A stretch of DNA of 64,000 bases from Agapanthus africanus (GCA_030015575.1 JASDDO010000016.1:176202815-176266814), one strand, 5' to 3'; counted from the stretch's first letter, positions 12,894-23,889 are shown. The notes: a model not told the origin generated them from the sequence alone. Numbers and translations are program-made.

Positions 12894-13305
12894 TTTAGCG
12901 TATGCTCGTGCAAGATCAGATTGGTTATTATCTTATCTAATCAGGATGGCTCCCACTGGTTTTTATCAAATCTTCCTTCAAACCCTAAAAGGAAAGACTA
13001 GCCGGGATTAATTACACCCTACAACTTCGTCGATCTTTCAGCCAGGCCAGTGTCGGTACTTTGAGGGAGGTTCCCCGTGCTTTCGCACGGACCTAATTAA
13101 AGTAAACCTCATTTTTCCAAAGGCGTAACCCCGTTGACACCTTTCTAGACACCTACTTGATCGGCTAATTGTAGTGTGCAAAACTCTCCCAGGAGTAACT
13201 CTTACTCGCAGTGGGTATCGGGATCCAACTATCTCATAGAAGGTATGCAATCTCATTGCAAATTTCAACACTTGAAATTCCCGATAATATTTTGCCCCTA
13301 GCGTC

Positions 13306-13514
13306 CTATGATCTTGACGCAGGCCAACAAACCATAGTGCGCTAGTCAAGTTCAACCCGTCATTTCCTGATTGAATTAAACCCACCCGTACGACCCTTGA
13401 CGCAGGCCAACAAAGTAGCACGACTACCCTAATCCAATCTGCATCATATGCATAAGCAGATAAATACTAGTTAGCTACCGCACACTACGCCTTGACGCAG
13501 GCCAACAAACGTAG
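13306..13514 (-). other. three-hairpin leader module, element B
   Basis: Three copies of CTTGACGCAGGCCAACAAA lie about 85-95 bases apart (near 13313, 13396 and 13491). The first is closed by CTATG (13306-13310) / CATAG (13333-13337) and the third by CTACG (13485-13489) / CGTAG (13510-13514). In A, D and H the core is kept and the closing arms differ but still pair. Confidence 0.7.
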
Positions 13515-13662
13515 CACGAATACTGACTACTACTCATCTGAAATGACGGAGGGCTACGACAGGTTTTTCTGAAAACCTATTGCGTAATGAACTTGATATC
13601 ATTGTAGAATCAAAATGAAGTTTTGAAATGGAGTGATTTTGAGGCTTTTCTAGTTTTGCTAA

Positions 13663-13890
13663 AGGAGTCACTCCCGGTGAAGGGATCTCGGTCCTTTCCT
13701 CGTCGAATGAGGTGCGGGATATATCATATATATCGCTGTGCAAAGCATAAACTCTTAAAAGCAATCAAAACCAAACCGAGTGTGTAGCATCTGCCAGTTA
13801 CTGCTAAAGGAGTCACTCCCGGTGAAGGGATCTCGGTCCTTTCCTCATCGAATAAGGTGCGGGATATATCATATATATCTCTGTGCAAAG
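13663..13890 (-). repeat. tandem duplication of a GGAGTCACTCC leader module, element B
   Basis: Two near-identical units (about 13663-13745 and 13800-13890) carry GGAGTCACTCC, GGGATCTCGG and a CCTC..GAGG small inverted repeat. The same pair occurs in D (about 36528-36605 and 36662-36745) and H (about 59550-59640 and 59697-59780). A single copy lies in E (about 42940-43040). I do not see it in A. Confidence 0.8.
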
Positions 13891-14241
13891 CAAGAACTGT
13901 AGCTACCTGTTTTGTTTTAAAATTTGATTCTACAACATCTTAGGTTTCTTTTCTTTCATTAATCACATTAATGAAGTCCCATCATTTAAGTACCTAAACA
14001 TCACAGATAAATACGACGTACACTTATGCCATCCGCATTCGCCCCGATGTCCCCTCGTGCACCGTTAGGTTAGGTAACTAACGACAGAGCAGGGCAGGGC
14101 TAGTGCGGGTGCAAAACATAAGTAACGTCTATATAATATATCATATATACTATATACTGTATCTATCACAGAACATCACATGATCACAACACAGATATCG
14201 CAGCAGAAGAAACATATGAAACATTGGATATACTAGGACGT

Positions 14242-14422
14242 CCGTGTTTTCAATACGAGCCAGTATAAAACACGGATTCCACGGTCGTGATGAATAGCCA
14301 ATCCCACACCCCTAGACCCCTACGAGAGCGGCAAGCAACCCGGCCAATTCTAGGGTTATGAGACCCGGACTCAACTCCTCGAGTTGGTCTCCCATTGGAC
14401 CCCAGAACCCGGTTACTTGTGC
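14242..14422 (-). other. GGCTC hairpin plus long-range stem, leader of element B
   Basis: CCGTGTTTT (14242-14250) pairs with AAAACACGG (14267-14275), and an inner ATAC/GTAT stem encloses GAGCC. Downstream, GCAAGCAACC (14331-14340) pairs with GGTTACTTG (14411-14419), enclosing a nested hairpin GAGACC (14360-14365) / GGTCTC (14386-14391) with AACTC/GAGTT inside. Confidence 0.7.
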
Positions 14423-15492
14423 TCCCCTCCTTGGGTCTATCCTAATGCGGAAAAGTAAATAATATACAAAAGGTGACATCTTCCGCAACCTGGAAGTGCC
14501 CCAAATAAAAGAATATTACATACAAGTTTTTACATGAATGAAAATGAAAAACACTCATCTCACATAAAACCTCCCGGCTATTCAAACACGACAATCCAAT
14601 ATAACATATCCAGCAACACATAACATCACATGTCATCAACGTAAGTAAATATGCGCATCCCAATTGTCGTTGACATATAGCAACGAAACCGGCGATATCA
14701 CATATTACACTTACGGTCACAGAAAAGAAAGTGTAAAACTACAACAGTTGGAATTCGCAACCTTTTTAGACATCGCATGCCTAATCAAATGAAATACTCA
14801 GACATCACATGCCTAACAATTATAAACCCCGCATTTTAGTCTCATTATCGAAAACTCTTTTCAATATCATGTGGGACTAAACTGCTAGATTTATAACATT
14901 CATTCAGTTATCTCATAACTGTTTGTGAATTCCAATTATTGTATCCCATTCCGGATAAATAGAAAATATTAAAATTTCCGATCGAACATTCAAACACCCA
15001 AGTTTTCCCAAAACCGATCAACACATGAAATAAGTTCAAAGACATTCACTTCATGCCTCAGTACCAACGGTCCAGCCGTAGAAGGGTCAAGCCAACGCCT
15101 CACATGTGGCACGCCGTACTGCCCCAAACCCGAAGGTTCAAAGGGCAGTTCAAGACGGTCACATAATCGAGTTAAGGTTTGTTGTCTTCTAAAGGGACAA
15201 TCGCGTTACTTGCACTACTTCGAACGTCTTTAAACTACGGAAAAGTCCAACAATTGGAAATTTCCCGGCAGGGGAAAGATTGGGTATTTACATCCGGTCG
15301 AACTTTTTAACATATTCAAAAATTATCCGGAAAACACTTAGACAAAGTTTGATAATCCGATCGAAATACCGAGTACCCAATACAACCCAGAATACTCAAC
15401 TCTTGAATAAATATTAAAAATTCCCAGAGAACTCAGCACTGAATAAAAGAAATTACTGTGCAAACTTGGGTGGGTGGCGTCATCATACGGCC

Positions 15493-15533
15493 GCGGAACC
15501 GCCGTAGAAGCAAGGCTTCTGCCGCGGTTCCGC
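15493..15533 (-). other. GC-rich hairpin near primer site, element B
   Basis: GCGGAACCGC (15493-15502) and GCGGTTCCGC (15524-15533) are perfect complements. An inner GAAGC/GCTTC stem and a 3-base loop complete it. It lies about 190 bases from the second primer site, the same spacing as in A, D and H. Confidence 0.75.
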
Positions 15534-15720
15534 CGCACTTTGGAGGAATTGGGTGATCGTATTTCACAGTAATTCTTAGAAAGTCCTGCTGAATTTTCTG
15601 CATATTTTTAATTTGGAAAAACCCAGTTTTCAGAAAATTTCCAGAGAGCATCATGGATTTTAGGGTTTCAGTTCGATCGGGTTTCAAACGTCGTCTAGAC
15701 TTCGCCTAAGGCTCTAACTA

Positions 15721-15733
15721 GGCTCTGATACCA
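15721..15733 (-). other. second (inner) primer binding site of element B
   Basis: The sense strand reads TGGTATCAGAGCC, complementary to the 3' end of plant initiator-Met tRNA. It is preceded on the sense strand by an LTR-like end (CCTACA at 15735-15740). Confidence 0.85.
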
Positions 15734-15734
15734 C

Positions 15735-15940
15735 TGTAGGTCAGGCAGCCACCCCATCCAATGGGGTCGCCGTGGCACCAACGGGTCCCTTAGCCGCTAC
15801 TTTTTACGCATGCCCCGTCGCGAGGACTACAACCCGCCGGAACACCTTCCGGTCTCGGGACACCCTTGGGGTAAGAGCCTATGCTTCGCCACACTGTCAC
15901 ACAGTGAGAACCCCCCATAGGTCGACATCCAATGCCTAGT
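15735..15940 (-). repeat. LTR-end-like segment between the two primer sites of B
   Basis: About 206 bases, beginning TGTAGGTCAGGCAGCC on the + strand, resemble the last part of a Copia LTR: a TG start next to a primer site, and a terminal hairpin CCCCAT/ATGGGG (about 15753-15766) like those ending the LTRs of A and F. It is not part of B's own LTR and is absent from H. Best read as the U5 end of another family acquired by template switching. Confidence 0.65.
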
Positions 15941-15953
15941 AGCTCTGATACCA
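15941..15953 (-). other. first (LTR-adjacent) primer binding site of element B
   Basis: The sense strand reads TGGTATCAGAGCT one base from the 5' LTR, matching initiator-Met tRNA except at the last base. Confidence 0.88.
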
Positions 15954-15954
15954 C

Positions 15955-18178
15955 TGTAGGGTTCCTAGGCACACAATAGAGGTCTCACAAGGCATCAACC
16001 ATGCCAATTTCAAATTTTATGGGTGCCGAGAAACCCTAATACGGATCGTCGACTAGAATTCTAGGCGAAAAACGAATCTAGTTAACAACTTAACTAAAGA
16101 TAAGAAGCTACAACCTTTGTAGATCCGGTTATCCACTTCCTTAGCTCCACGTAGTCGTCCCCTCGCTGTCCATCTCGAATCTCGGACTCTCGCATCGGCT
16201 TCATCGGAGAAATGAGCGGAATAGGTCGTCGGCTTCGTGCCGAAGATGATCTACGTCGAGGTTGCACAAGTTCAAGCTCCAACTTCACCAAGTTGTGAAA
16301 CTTGTGAAGAAAACACCTAAAACAACTTGGCAAGAGGTAGAGGGTGAAGAAATAGGAGGTGGGTTCACTTTAGAATTGGATTTCACTCACTTTTGCTCAA
16401 GTTGCCATTGATGGACTTAAGCTTTTCTTGAAGAAGAAGATGATCAAGAAGAAGAAAGAATATGATAAGTATTGGAAAAAGAATAATAAAAATGAATACT
16501 TATCATCTTCTAACTTTGGTTAAGTGTAGAGAATAGACCATGGTCAAGTGAGAATGGTTAGGGTTAAGTATGAAGACAAAATGGTCACATTAGTCAAACC
16601 TTCTTGAAGCTTCAACAAGCTTCATGTTAGAATGAAACCATTTTGTTTTCTTTTATTTATTTATCAAGAAAGAATATATAAATAAATAAGTAAATGAATC
16701 AAAACCCTAACTATTATCATAACCATGGTTTAAGTCTTAACACAAAACCAAAATTCATGCATCATTAAACATGATACAATCAAGTGCACAAAAGTATATC
16801 ACATATACAACTTGTGAACTTCAAGTGAGAAAATCCATTTAAAGTGAACCAATACTAGTTAATGCAAAGCAATATATCAAATATATAATTATACATTAAA
16901 TCATTAAATCAACATTTGATTCAATGATCCGGTCATGTCGCACATAACCGACTAGTATCCAATGTATCGATTTATCGAATCAATGATTCGATAACTAGGT
17001 CATATCGCATACAACCAATCGAAACATTCATCGCGAGAATAAAATGCGGTATCACATACACGCATTATTCTCGGTCCCGCACATATCTCATATGCGCTCC
17101 TATTTCGTTTCGCTTGAGCCAGGAAACCTCTGTGTAGGACTCTAAAGACTCGTCAATACGCCGGTAGCAGATGATGATCATATCAAGCACCCACAAGCCG
17201 CAAGCGGTCTGCTAAACGTAACGGCCACCCGGGTATTAAGCGATCAGAAGATCAACGAGCTAGCCCGCTCACACTCCTGTGAATCCAACCAGTAACACTT
17301 ACCATACAGTCCGGTCTGTTCGTCTGATTTGTCGCATATCAAGTCTAGGGGTGGTAAACGTCAGACCCCAATAACCGATAAGTCGTGCCGATGTGAGGCT
17401 CATAACGGGTCGAGAAACTACTGGTAACACTTACCAGCAAATCTCTGATCAGCCCTGGCCAGGGACTTCCCTGTTACGGCCCATCGAGCACAGCGCAACA
17501 TCAACCCCCGATACCGGGAGAGACGAAACCCCTCCTATCGCTCATTGCCTCCATGTGACTCGGGACTGTACCCAAAGACCACCGTTTTGCACGCCCTCAT
17601 GGACGTGGTAAGGTGGAGATCAAAGCACAGTGGAAATCACATAAGACTCTATGACGATCTCGGGTCTACAGACTAACCTGTACAAGTGTCACCTGAGAAC
17701 TGCCATCTGACATGAGGTATAATACCATCTGGGAGTTCTCGGCGAGTCCGTCCAGTGTACCCAGTCTCCACTAAGCACCCGTATACCATCTCTGATGTCA
17801 AACACCAATGGATATGGGATCATCCATCGCCCATCTCATGGGTCGAGAAGCGTATACGCTAGTCTACTCTGGTAAATCGATGCCCCGTCTCGATACACCC
17901 ACGACTAGGGACCTTGAAGGATGTACTTATGGACTACCATGTCCCCACTAGTATGATCTGCATCATAGTCCAGGTAGTCAAGTACACATCCTAAGGGCTT
18001 TACCAACATGTAACTATAAGACAGTTTAAAGAGACAAGTGTACATGTTAAGATAAAGAGTAACCAGATAGCATACTATCATATCGAGCAAGAAAGTCATC
18101 TCTATATATGTCCAAGCATCCAATATAATATACATCATCTGTACAATACTGGCCTCTAGGGCATACACACAACTAACA
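15955..18178 (-). repeat. 5' LTR of element B
   Basis: The LTR is 2224 bp and colinear with 7350-9573. Most differences between the two are transitions, as expected for methylated plant repeats. A TATA-like CTATATATG lies about 70 bases from the sense start. Confidence 0.96.
18102..18110 (-). promoter_or_regulatory. TATA-like box, 5' LTR of element B
   Basis: The sense strand reads CATATATAG about 68-76 bases into the LTR. The same sequence at the same distance is in the 5' LTR of H (63908-63916). In A, TTGTATATACAA lies at 22224-22235 (81-92 bases in). If this is the core promoter, most of the 2.2-kb LTR is transcribed. Confidence 0.5.
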
Positions 18179-18200
18179 GTAATAACTTAAGTCCGGTCAT
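18179..18200 (-). pseudogene. first codons of gag of element A, cut off by B
   Basis: ATG at 18198-18200 opens a short coding piece (MTGLKLL) ending at the GTAAT target copy. It joins in phase with the gag at 7344 once B and one target copy are discounted, with no base gained or lost. The start sits just downstream of the conserved GCGACC leader block. Confidence 0.88.
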
Positions 18201-18212
18201 GTTGAATGGTCG

Positions 18213-18240
18213 CTGCAATTAGGAGAGAGAAAAGAAACAC
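18213..18240 (-). promoter_or_regulatory. possible 3' splice site at leader end, element A
   Basis: The sense strand has GTGTTTCTTTTCTCTC, then AATTGCAG, then CGACC and, shortly after, the gag ATG. It has all parts of a plant 3' splice site; use in vivo is inferred. Confidence 0.42.
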
Positions 18241-18699
18241 TTTAGCATGATGCTCTTGCAAGTTTAGAGTGGTTTTTAGTTTGTCTAAACTGGATGGCTC
18301 CCACTGTCTCTCGAATCCCTTCTCAAACCGTAAAGAAAGGATTAGTCGGGATCAATCTCACCGTACAATACTTGCTTAACCGTTCAGCCAGGCCAATGTC
18401 GATACTTCGAGGGAGGTTTTCCAACGCTTTCGCGAAGTTCCTTAATTTAAGAACCTCTTTTCCCTGGAGGTGTAGCCCCGCTAACACCTTTCTAGACACC
18501 TACTAGGTTTATAGCATTAATCGTTAAGTGAGAGTTTTCCCGAGGAGTAGCATATACTCACAGTAGGATCGGGATCCAAATATCATCGCGTGATAAAACC
18601 GAAGGAATCCTACCAGAATTATCACACTCCAAATGGTATGCAGCGCTAGAAAGTTTCAGTACTTATGAAACTCCCGATGTGGATTTTTGCCCCATGCTC

Positions 18700-18911
18700 T
18701 TATGACCTTGGCGTGAGGTCAAAATGTCATAAGTCACATGTCAAGTTCTTCCCATCATTATCCCGGTTAATTTGAACCCACCCGTACCTACCCTTGACGT
18801 AGGCCAAAATGGCAGTACGACTGTCTCAAACCAACGCATTCTATCTATGCAACAGATAAATATCCGGCAGCTACCAATCACTATGCCTTGGTGTGAGGTC
18901 AAAATACATAG
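18700..18911 (-). other. three-hairpin leader module, element A
   Basis: Core 1 is closed by TTATGAC (18700-18706) / GTCATAA (18726-18732). Core 2 (CTTGACGTAGGCCAAAAT) is closed by GTAC (18784-18787) / GTAC (18815-18818). Core 3 is closed by CTATG (18891-18895) / CATAG (18907-18911). The cores are CTTGRCGTRRG-like, more diverged than in B. Confidence 0.7.
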
Positions 18912-19379
18912 CTTGAATACTACCGAATATTTAAATGAAATGATGGAGGGCTACGAATGGTTTTGGCGAAATCGTGAACGTAGTGAACTTGATATAATCG
19001 ATGGAACGAGATAGCTTTTAAAAGGAGTGGTTCAAGCTCCACGTTTAAAAGTTTAGTTTTGAAAAGAACCGAGTGGTTTTCAAAGTGTTCCAATCGACTT
19101 TTACTTGGTTTATTTTCTTGCATTAGTTATTTTAATGCGTCCCATCATTTAATCCTACCATTGCAGAAAACAACCAAAATATGACGTACGCTTATGCCAT
19201 TCGCATTCGTCACGGGGCCCTGTCATCACCCGTTAGGTTACTTAACTAACGACAGAGCGGGGGCTGGGCTAGCGCAGCTGTAAAACATAAGCAACGCCTA
19301 AATAGTTATCATATATAAATATATAGCAATGATAGACATTACAGATCACAGATGAATACATTGGATATACTAGGAATCC

Positions 19380-19553
19380 GTAATCCGTTCGAGCCTGCAA
19401 CGAAAAGCGGATTACACGGTCGTGGTGAATAGCCAATACCCCACCTAAGACCCCTACGGGTGCGGCAAACTACCCGCCAAGTACCCGAAGCGAAGCAACT
19501 TCCCTCAACACCGTGAGTAGGCCACTCGGCACTTCGAGATACCGGGTAGTTTG
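19380..19553 (-). other. GGCTC hairpin plus long-range stem, leader of element A
   Basis: GTAATCCG (19380-19387) pairs with CGGATTAC (19408-19415), with inner TTCG/CGAA around AGCC. AAACTACCCG (19467-19476) pairs exactly with CGGGTAGTTT (19543-19552). These arms differ from those of B and D but are fully complementary. Confidence 0.72.
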
Positions 19554-20021
19554 TGCACCCCTCCATGGGTCTATCCTAGGAGCAAAAACAGTAAAAGGAA
19601 TTATACAATGACGGCTACAACCCCGACCCGGTTGTGCGGCCAAACAAATATTATTACATCAATTTACATATTACAATGAATGAAAGAAAAAGAAACACTC
19701 ATCTCACATCCACCCCGGCTATTCACCCGCGACAATCCAACGCATTCATATACACATACCAGCATCAAACACAGATCACAGATATGTATAACCCCGACTA
19801 ATCGACATATAGCTATTAGACGACGTTCAATACATATAAACATCACAGATATAACCTTTTAGTCAAAGTGTAGTGAAGTTCGATAAAAATACGGATTTAT
19901 AGGCCCCCAAAAACAAATTTCTTTTCTGGAAAACCTGGGCACATATAAACCATCTTAAAAATCCCAAAACCAAGCCAGAAGAACACTGCACCAAACTCGA
20001 CCCAGAACCGAGTCAACCCGG

Positions 20022-20065
20022 CCGCGGTTGCACGGCAATAGCTTGCTATTACCGCGGAACCGCGG
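20022..20065 (-). other. GC-rich hairpin near primer site, element A
   Basis: CCGCGGTT (20022-20029) pairs with AACCGCGG (20058-20065), with an inner AATAGC/GCTATT stem and a two-base tip. It lies about 196 bases from the primer site. Confidence 0.75.
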
Positions 20066-20260
20066 CGCTTTGATCGATTCACTGGACCGGGTTTGGTGGC
20101 TTTCTTCACAAAACCCTGAGATGATTTTAGGAGTATGATTTATTTCATTTTGAACAGGAAAAATTTTAACAGAAAGTTAGGGTTTTGAAATTTTGGTTTT
20201 TTGATTTTTCCGATCAAACTTCCATACACTTTTAATACCTAGCTAGTTTATGTTCAGTTA

Positions 20261-20273
20261 GGCTCTGATACCA
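20261..20273 (-). other. primer binding site of element A
   Basis: The sense strand reads TGGTATCAGAGCC one base from the 5' LTR, complementary to initiator-Met tRNA. Confidence 0.93.
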
Positions 20274-20274
20274 C

Positions 20275-22316
20275 TGTAAGTCCACGTTGCCTACCCCGGT
20301 GCTTGCGGGGAGGCGGAAAACGGAATAAAAATCAAATTTTTATCATACTAGGCAACATGGACTAGACAAAGGAGGATCTTTGCTAAACAAAAACAAGCTA
20401 AAGCTAACTAGAAACTAGCTAAGGGTAGAATGGTTATACCTAATACTTTATGTCCTTCTCTCCTTGCTCCTTGGAGTAGTAGAAAGGGATCACCTTTGTC
20501 GTCTTCTCACGTCGAAGAAGGATCCACCCGAAAGCCTCAACCTTTGGCTTCAACTCCAAGCTAGAAGTAACTAGGGTGCTAGAAGTGCTAATCCTAGAAC
20601 CCTAGATGAGAGTAGAGATTATCAAGAAGTGGTTTTTCTCAAACTCAAGTGTTTCTCAACACATGAGAGGGGAGAGCTTGAGGGAGAGGAAGAACAAGAG
20701 AGAGAAAGTAAATGATAGAATGAGAGAATAATAAACCATTCTCACATATATGTGTGAATTATTATAAATTGATAATTAGCTAGATAATTGTCATGGTTAA
20801 TCAAGACATGACCATTATCATTTCATATTTAATGCTAATTGCAAGGATCAAAGAGCATCTTTTATATGGAATGATGATGGTCAACATGTCAACTAAGGTC
20901 AACAAGTCAAGATAGTCAAATGGTCAACAACCATAACCATGCACAATTATATTAAACTAATATCAATTAACCATAATACACACATAAGCATTAGGGTTAA
21001 TAAAATGACAATGGTCATTAACCCGAATCAAAGTCCTCTCCCTCTGTCTCAAGCAACTGTGCATACGCACCCGTATTCGTGATCCGAGGAACACGAATAC
21101 AAAGAGATAAAACCAATCCCAAATCATATACTAGGATCTGGCTTAAACCAAAGCCCGCTAGTATAAGCTGTCCGGACAACAAACGTGCACAAGTGCGCGG
21201 ATGTGAACGAACCTGTCGCAAAACCATGCGACCTCTACTCATTTTGCCTAAAGGCGAATAGCTCTCTGTGTGGGACTCTAAAGACTCGACACTACGCTGG
21301 CAGTGGGTTTAACCATAGACCGCAAGCGGCACTAGCTGTACGTAACGGTCCCCAGGTAGATGTCGATAAGAAGACTGACGAGGTGAACCCCATCTGAACT
21401 CCTACTGAGCCTGTATGTGACAGTCTCCGTACAGTCCGGTCTGTTCGTTTGATACATCGCATCGCGGGCCTAGGGGGGTGGTGAACGTCAGTCCCCTAAT
21501 AGCGGTACAAGTCGTGTCGGAGTGTAGCCCAGAACACCCTGAGATAACACTGGAAACCTACCAGTATATCTCGCTTGGCCTGGCCAGGGACTACTTGTGT
21601 AATGGCTCTCCTGGACACAGCGCGATGTCAACCCCCAATACCGGGAGAGACGAATCCTGTCTAACCGTCACTGCCTCCAAGTGCTTCGGGACTGCACCCA
21701 AAAACTACCTGTTTGCACGACTCATTTGAGCCGTGGTAGGGTAGTAATCAAAGTGCAGTGGGAACACACTCGAGGCGAAGTGACAGTGTCAAGTCAGCGG
21801 ACTAAGCTGTACTCATGTCACCTGGGAACTGATAACTGACGATTGGTATAATACCAACCAACAGTTCCCGACGAGTCTTGTCCAGTGTACTCGTAACCTA
21901 ACGAGCACCCGCATACTATCTCAAGTACGATGTACTGACGGCTGTGGGACAGACCGTCTCCCACGCTGGGATGAGAAGCGCATACGCTAGTCTACTCCGG
22001 AGTATCGATGCCCTGTCTCGATAGTCCAACGACTAGGGACCTGTATAAGGATGTGCTTATGGATTACCCAGCTCCCACGAGTGTGAGCGCCATCACAACG
22101 CTGGTAATCAAGCAAAGATCCTAAGGGCTCTACTAATATGTATATCAGCGATATGCTAAAAGAAACACATGCACATATTAAAGCAGAGACAAACTAAGTA
22201 GCATACTACCATTTCGAGCAAGATTGTATATACAACTGTGAATATCCCAAGCTTCCATTAAGTAATATACAAATTAGTATGATACAGTAATAGCCTCTAG
22301 GGCATATACACTAACA
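20275..22316 (-). repeat. 5' LTR of element A
   Basis: The LTR is 2042 bp with ends TGTAAGTCC...CTAACA, matching 1319-3359. A TATA-like TTGTATATACAA lies at 22224-22235. It is directly followed by the GTGGG target copy and the resumed Gypsy integrase. Confidence 0.96.
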
Positions 22317-22904
22317 GTGGGACCCAGGTCTAGCAGAGGGTATGACTCCATTTGGGTGATTGTGGATCGATTGACGAAGGCAGCTCACTTTCATATGGTG
22401 AAGACTATTTTCGGGTATGCGCAGTATGCCCAGGTTTATATAGACGAGATTATGCGGTTGCACGGAGCTCCGACCGGTATTGTTTCGGACAGAGGCACAC
22501 AGTTTACCAGTCGTCTCTGGAAGAAGCTTCAGGATGTTTTGGGCACTCGCATGAGTTTCGGTCTGCTTTCCACCTACAGACTGATGGCCAGTCGGAGCGT
22601 ACGATTCAGAATCTTTAGGATATGCTCTGAGCTTATACACTGGATTTGGATGGCAGTTGGGATCGTCACTTACCTTTGATTGAGTTCTCCAATAATAATA
22701 GATTTCAGGAGACGATTCGGATGGCACCATTTGAGGCGTTATATGGGTGGAAGTATTGGTCGCCAGTTTGTTGGAACGAGCTTAGCGAGAGCAGCCTCCT
22801 AGGGCCTCAGTTGGTCCAGAAGACTACTGAGAAAATCCAGATGATCCAGGATAGGATGAGAGCTGCTCAGAGTAGGCAGAAGTCTTATACCGAACGTCGT
22901 CGCC
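22317..22904 (+). pseudogene. Ty3/Gypsy pol, part 2: integrase catalytic core
   Basis: This resumes the Gypsy integrase right after element A: YDSIWVIVDRLTKAAHF, then the second catalytic Asp in VSDRGTQFTS (about 22475-22505). A frameshift occurs near 22560, after which the frame reads AFHLQTDGQSERTIQNL, with in-frame stops around 22620-22630. The last part ends at RRR near 22904, where a second interruption begins. Further on (27797) about 80 residues of the usual integrase C-terminus are missing. The gene is dead. Confidence 0.9.
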
Positions 22905-23889
22905 TGTTCATCACAGAAAACTGCATTTCAATACAGCTCATTCATTATCGTTTTTGTATTATATCGGTTATATTAACCCGTGTCTGCTCAATAAATACAG
23001 ATTACAGATATTCATGATAAAACACTGGAAACACACTCAAATACACGGATATGACATTTGCGAGCCGACACTGCAACCGGAACAGGAAATCGATCAATGT
23101 TTGAAGAGATTCTTTTTGTAACATGCAAGTGTAACACATTTGTTCTATGTAAAATGGTCCAACACAATATAAGTGTGAACACCTTTTTGATGCTTGTACC
23201 TTAGTGGGCTGCCTTGCATAAGTGGGCTCAACAAAACTCATGACTTGTGCAAGTAGAGAGGCAAGTGGGCATAAGTAATGAGTGATTGAAAAGTTGTGAT
23301 GTGATTTGAAGATACTTTTCCCTCCAAAACTACTGAGCTAAACTCAAGGCTTTATAAAGAAATCAAACAATGTCAATAGGATTATGGAGAGTACACATGA
23401 TCAGTACAAAAAAATGAGCTCCATTTGTCAAGACAAAACCAGCGAAAATTGAAGAATGTCCGATACCACTGGTCCCACCTCGAGAGAAATGCTCCATGTT
23501 TCTTCTGGTCACTCCATCTTGTCACATCATCCTTTTTTTATTGTTGGTTTATCCATATTTTATGTCTATAAATACCAGATCAATGGGCAAGGAGAGGATA
23601 TACTTTTTGGCATTATTTTTAGTTTAGAACAAGTTGTAATTTGTAGATGTTAACTTGTCTTTTCCTTTGAACTCTTGAGCTCTTGCTCTTTATCTTGACC
23701 TTGTAACTTCTTCAATGAACTTACAAGCTTAAGATTTAGGTTCTTGAATCAAGATTAGTTGTATCTCATTTGAAATTAAAAGAGGTGAGTTTTTGAAATA
23801 AAGGTATATGAAATCAAGTTTTCTTAATACAAAGAAAAGGAACATGAATGATGCAAGGAAAATTTGCTAATTTGAAAACATGTTTCGTC
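22905..23889. other. unassigned AT-rich segment
   Basis: This segment lies between the broken Gypsy integrase and the recognisable inverted Gypsy LTR. No protein similarity is seen. It has TCTATAAATACC at 23566-23577 and a T-rich stretch around it, which could be a promoter of a longer LTR, but the part left of about 23660 has no counterpart elsewhere in the window. It may be the far end of the inverted LTR (then about 4.9 kb long) or separate filler. Confidence 0.35.

Larger units (their letters stand above)
12861..15720 (-). other. leader of element B (untranslated, about 2.85 kb)
   Basis: This is non-coding sequence between the second primer site and the pol ATG, with no open frame worth calling. 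It is built from conserved modules, listed from the ATG outward: AG plus pyrimidine tract (12866-12893), hairpin 13261-13279, three TTGACGC core hairpins (13306-13514), a duplicated GGAGTCACTCC module (13663-13890), the CCGTTAGG module (about 14060), the GGCTC hairpin and long-range stem (14242-14422), and the GC-rich hairpin (15493-15533). The same modules in the same order occur in A, D and, mostly, H, and reversed in E. Confidence 0.85.
7350..18178 (-). mobile_element. Copia element B, complete structure but without gag
   Basis: This is a Ty1/Copia element in - orientation inserted after the eighth codon of the gag of A. Both LTRs are 2224 bp (7350-9573 and 15955-18178) with TG...CA ends, and GTAAT is duplicated at 7345-7349 and 18179-18183. 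Internal order on the sense strand: primer site, 207-bp foreign-looking segment, second primer site, 2.85-kb leader, protease-integrase-RT-RNase H, polypurine tract. There is no capsid or zinc knuckle. I count about 35 LTR differences by hand (about 98.4% identity). This is similar to A within counting error, although B must be the younger insertion. Confidence 0.96.
18201..20260 (-). other. leader of element A (untranslated, about 2.06 kb)
   Basis: Non-coding sequence between primer site and gag ATG. Modules: AG plus pyrimidine tract (18213-18240), a leader block with CAGGCCAATGTCG (about 18388), hairpin AGTTTCA/TGAAACT (18652-18672), three core hairpins (18700-18911), the CCGTTAGG module (about 19230), GGCTC hairpin and long stem (19380-19553), and GC-rich hairpin (20022-20065). 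The short open frames here are not conserved between elements. Confidence 0.85.
1319..22316 (-). mobile_element. Copia element A, complete, carrying nested element B
   Basis: This is a full Ty1/Copia LTR retrotransposon in - orientation. Both LTRs begin TGTAAGTCC and end CTAACA on the + strand. They are flanked by the 5-bp duplication GTGGG (1314-1318 and 22317-22321) and inserted in the integrase of the Gypsy element. Order on the - strand: 5' LTR, primer site, 2-kb leader, gag-pol in one frame, polypurine tract, 3' LTR. The gag is interrupted by B (7350-18178). By hand I count about 25-30 differences between the two 2.04-kb LTRs (roughly 98.7% identity), so the insertion is fairly recent. 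Confidence 0.96.

Noticed and set aside
13306-13514. CRISPR-like array (repeated core with varying spacers)
   Set aside because: Only three copies, spacers 65-75 bases and unequal, inside a retrotransposon leader, and the same set in four elements with covarying arms.
15790-15972. 60-codon frame near the 5' LTR of B
   Set aside because: It lies across the foreign LTR end and primer site; these non-coding signals explain the sequence.
18201-20260. Leader frames (18294-19123 etc.) as small genes
   Set aside because: Frames are not conserved between A, B, D and H, whereas the inverted repeats are.
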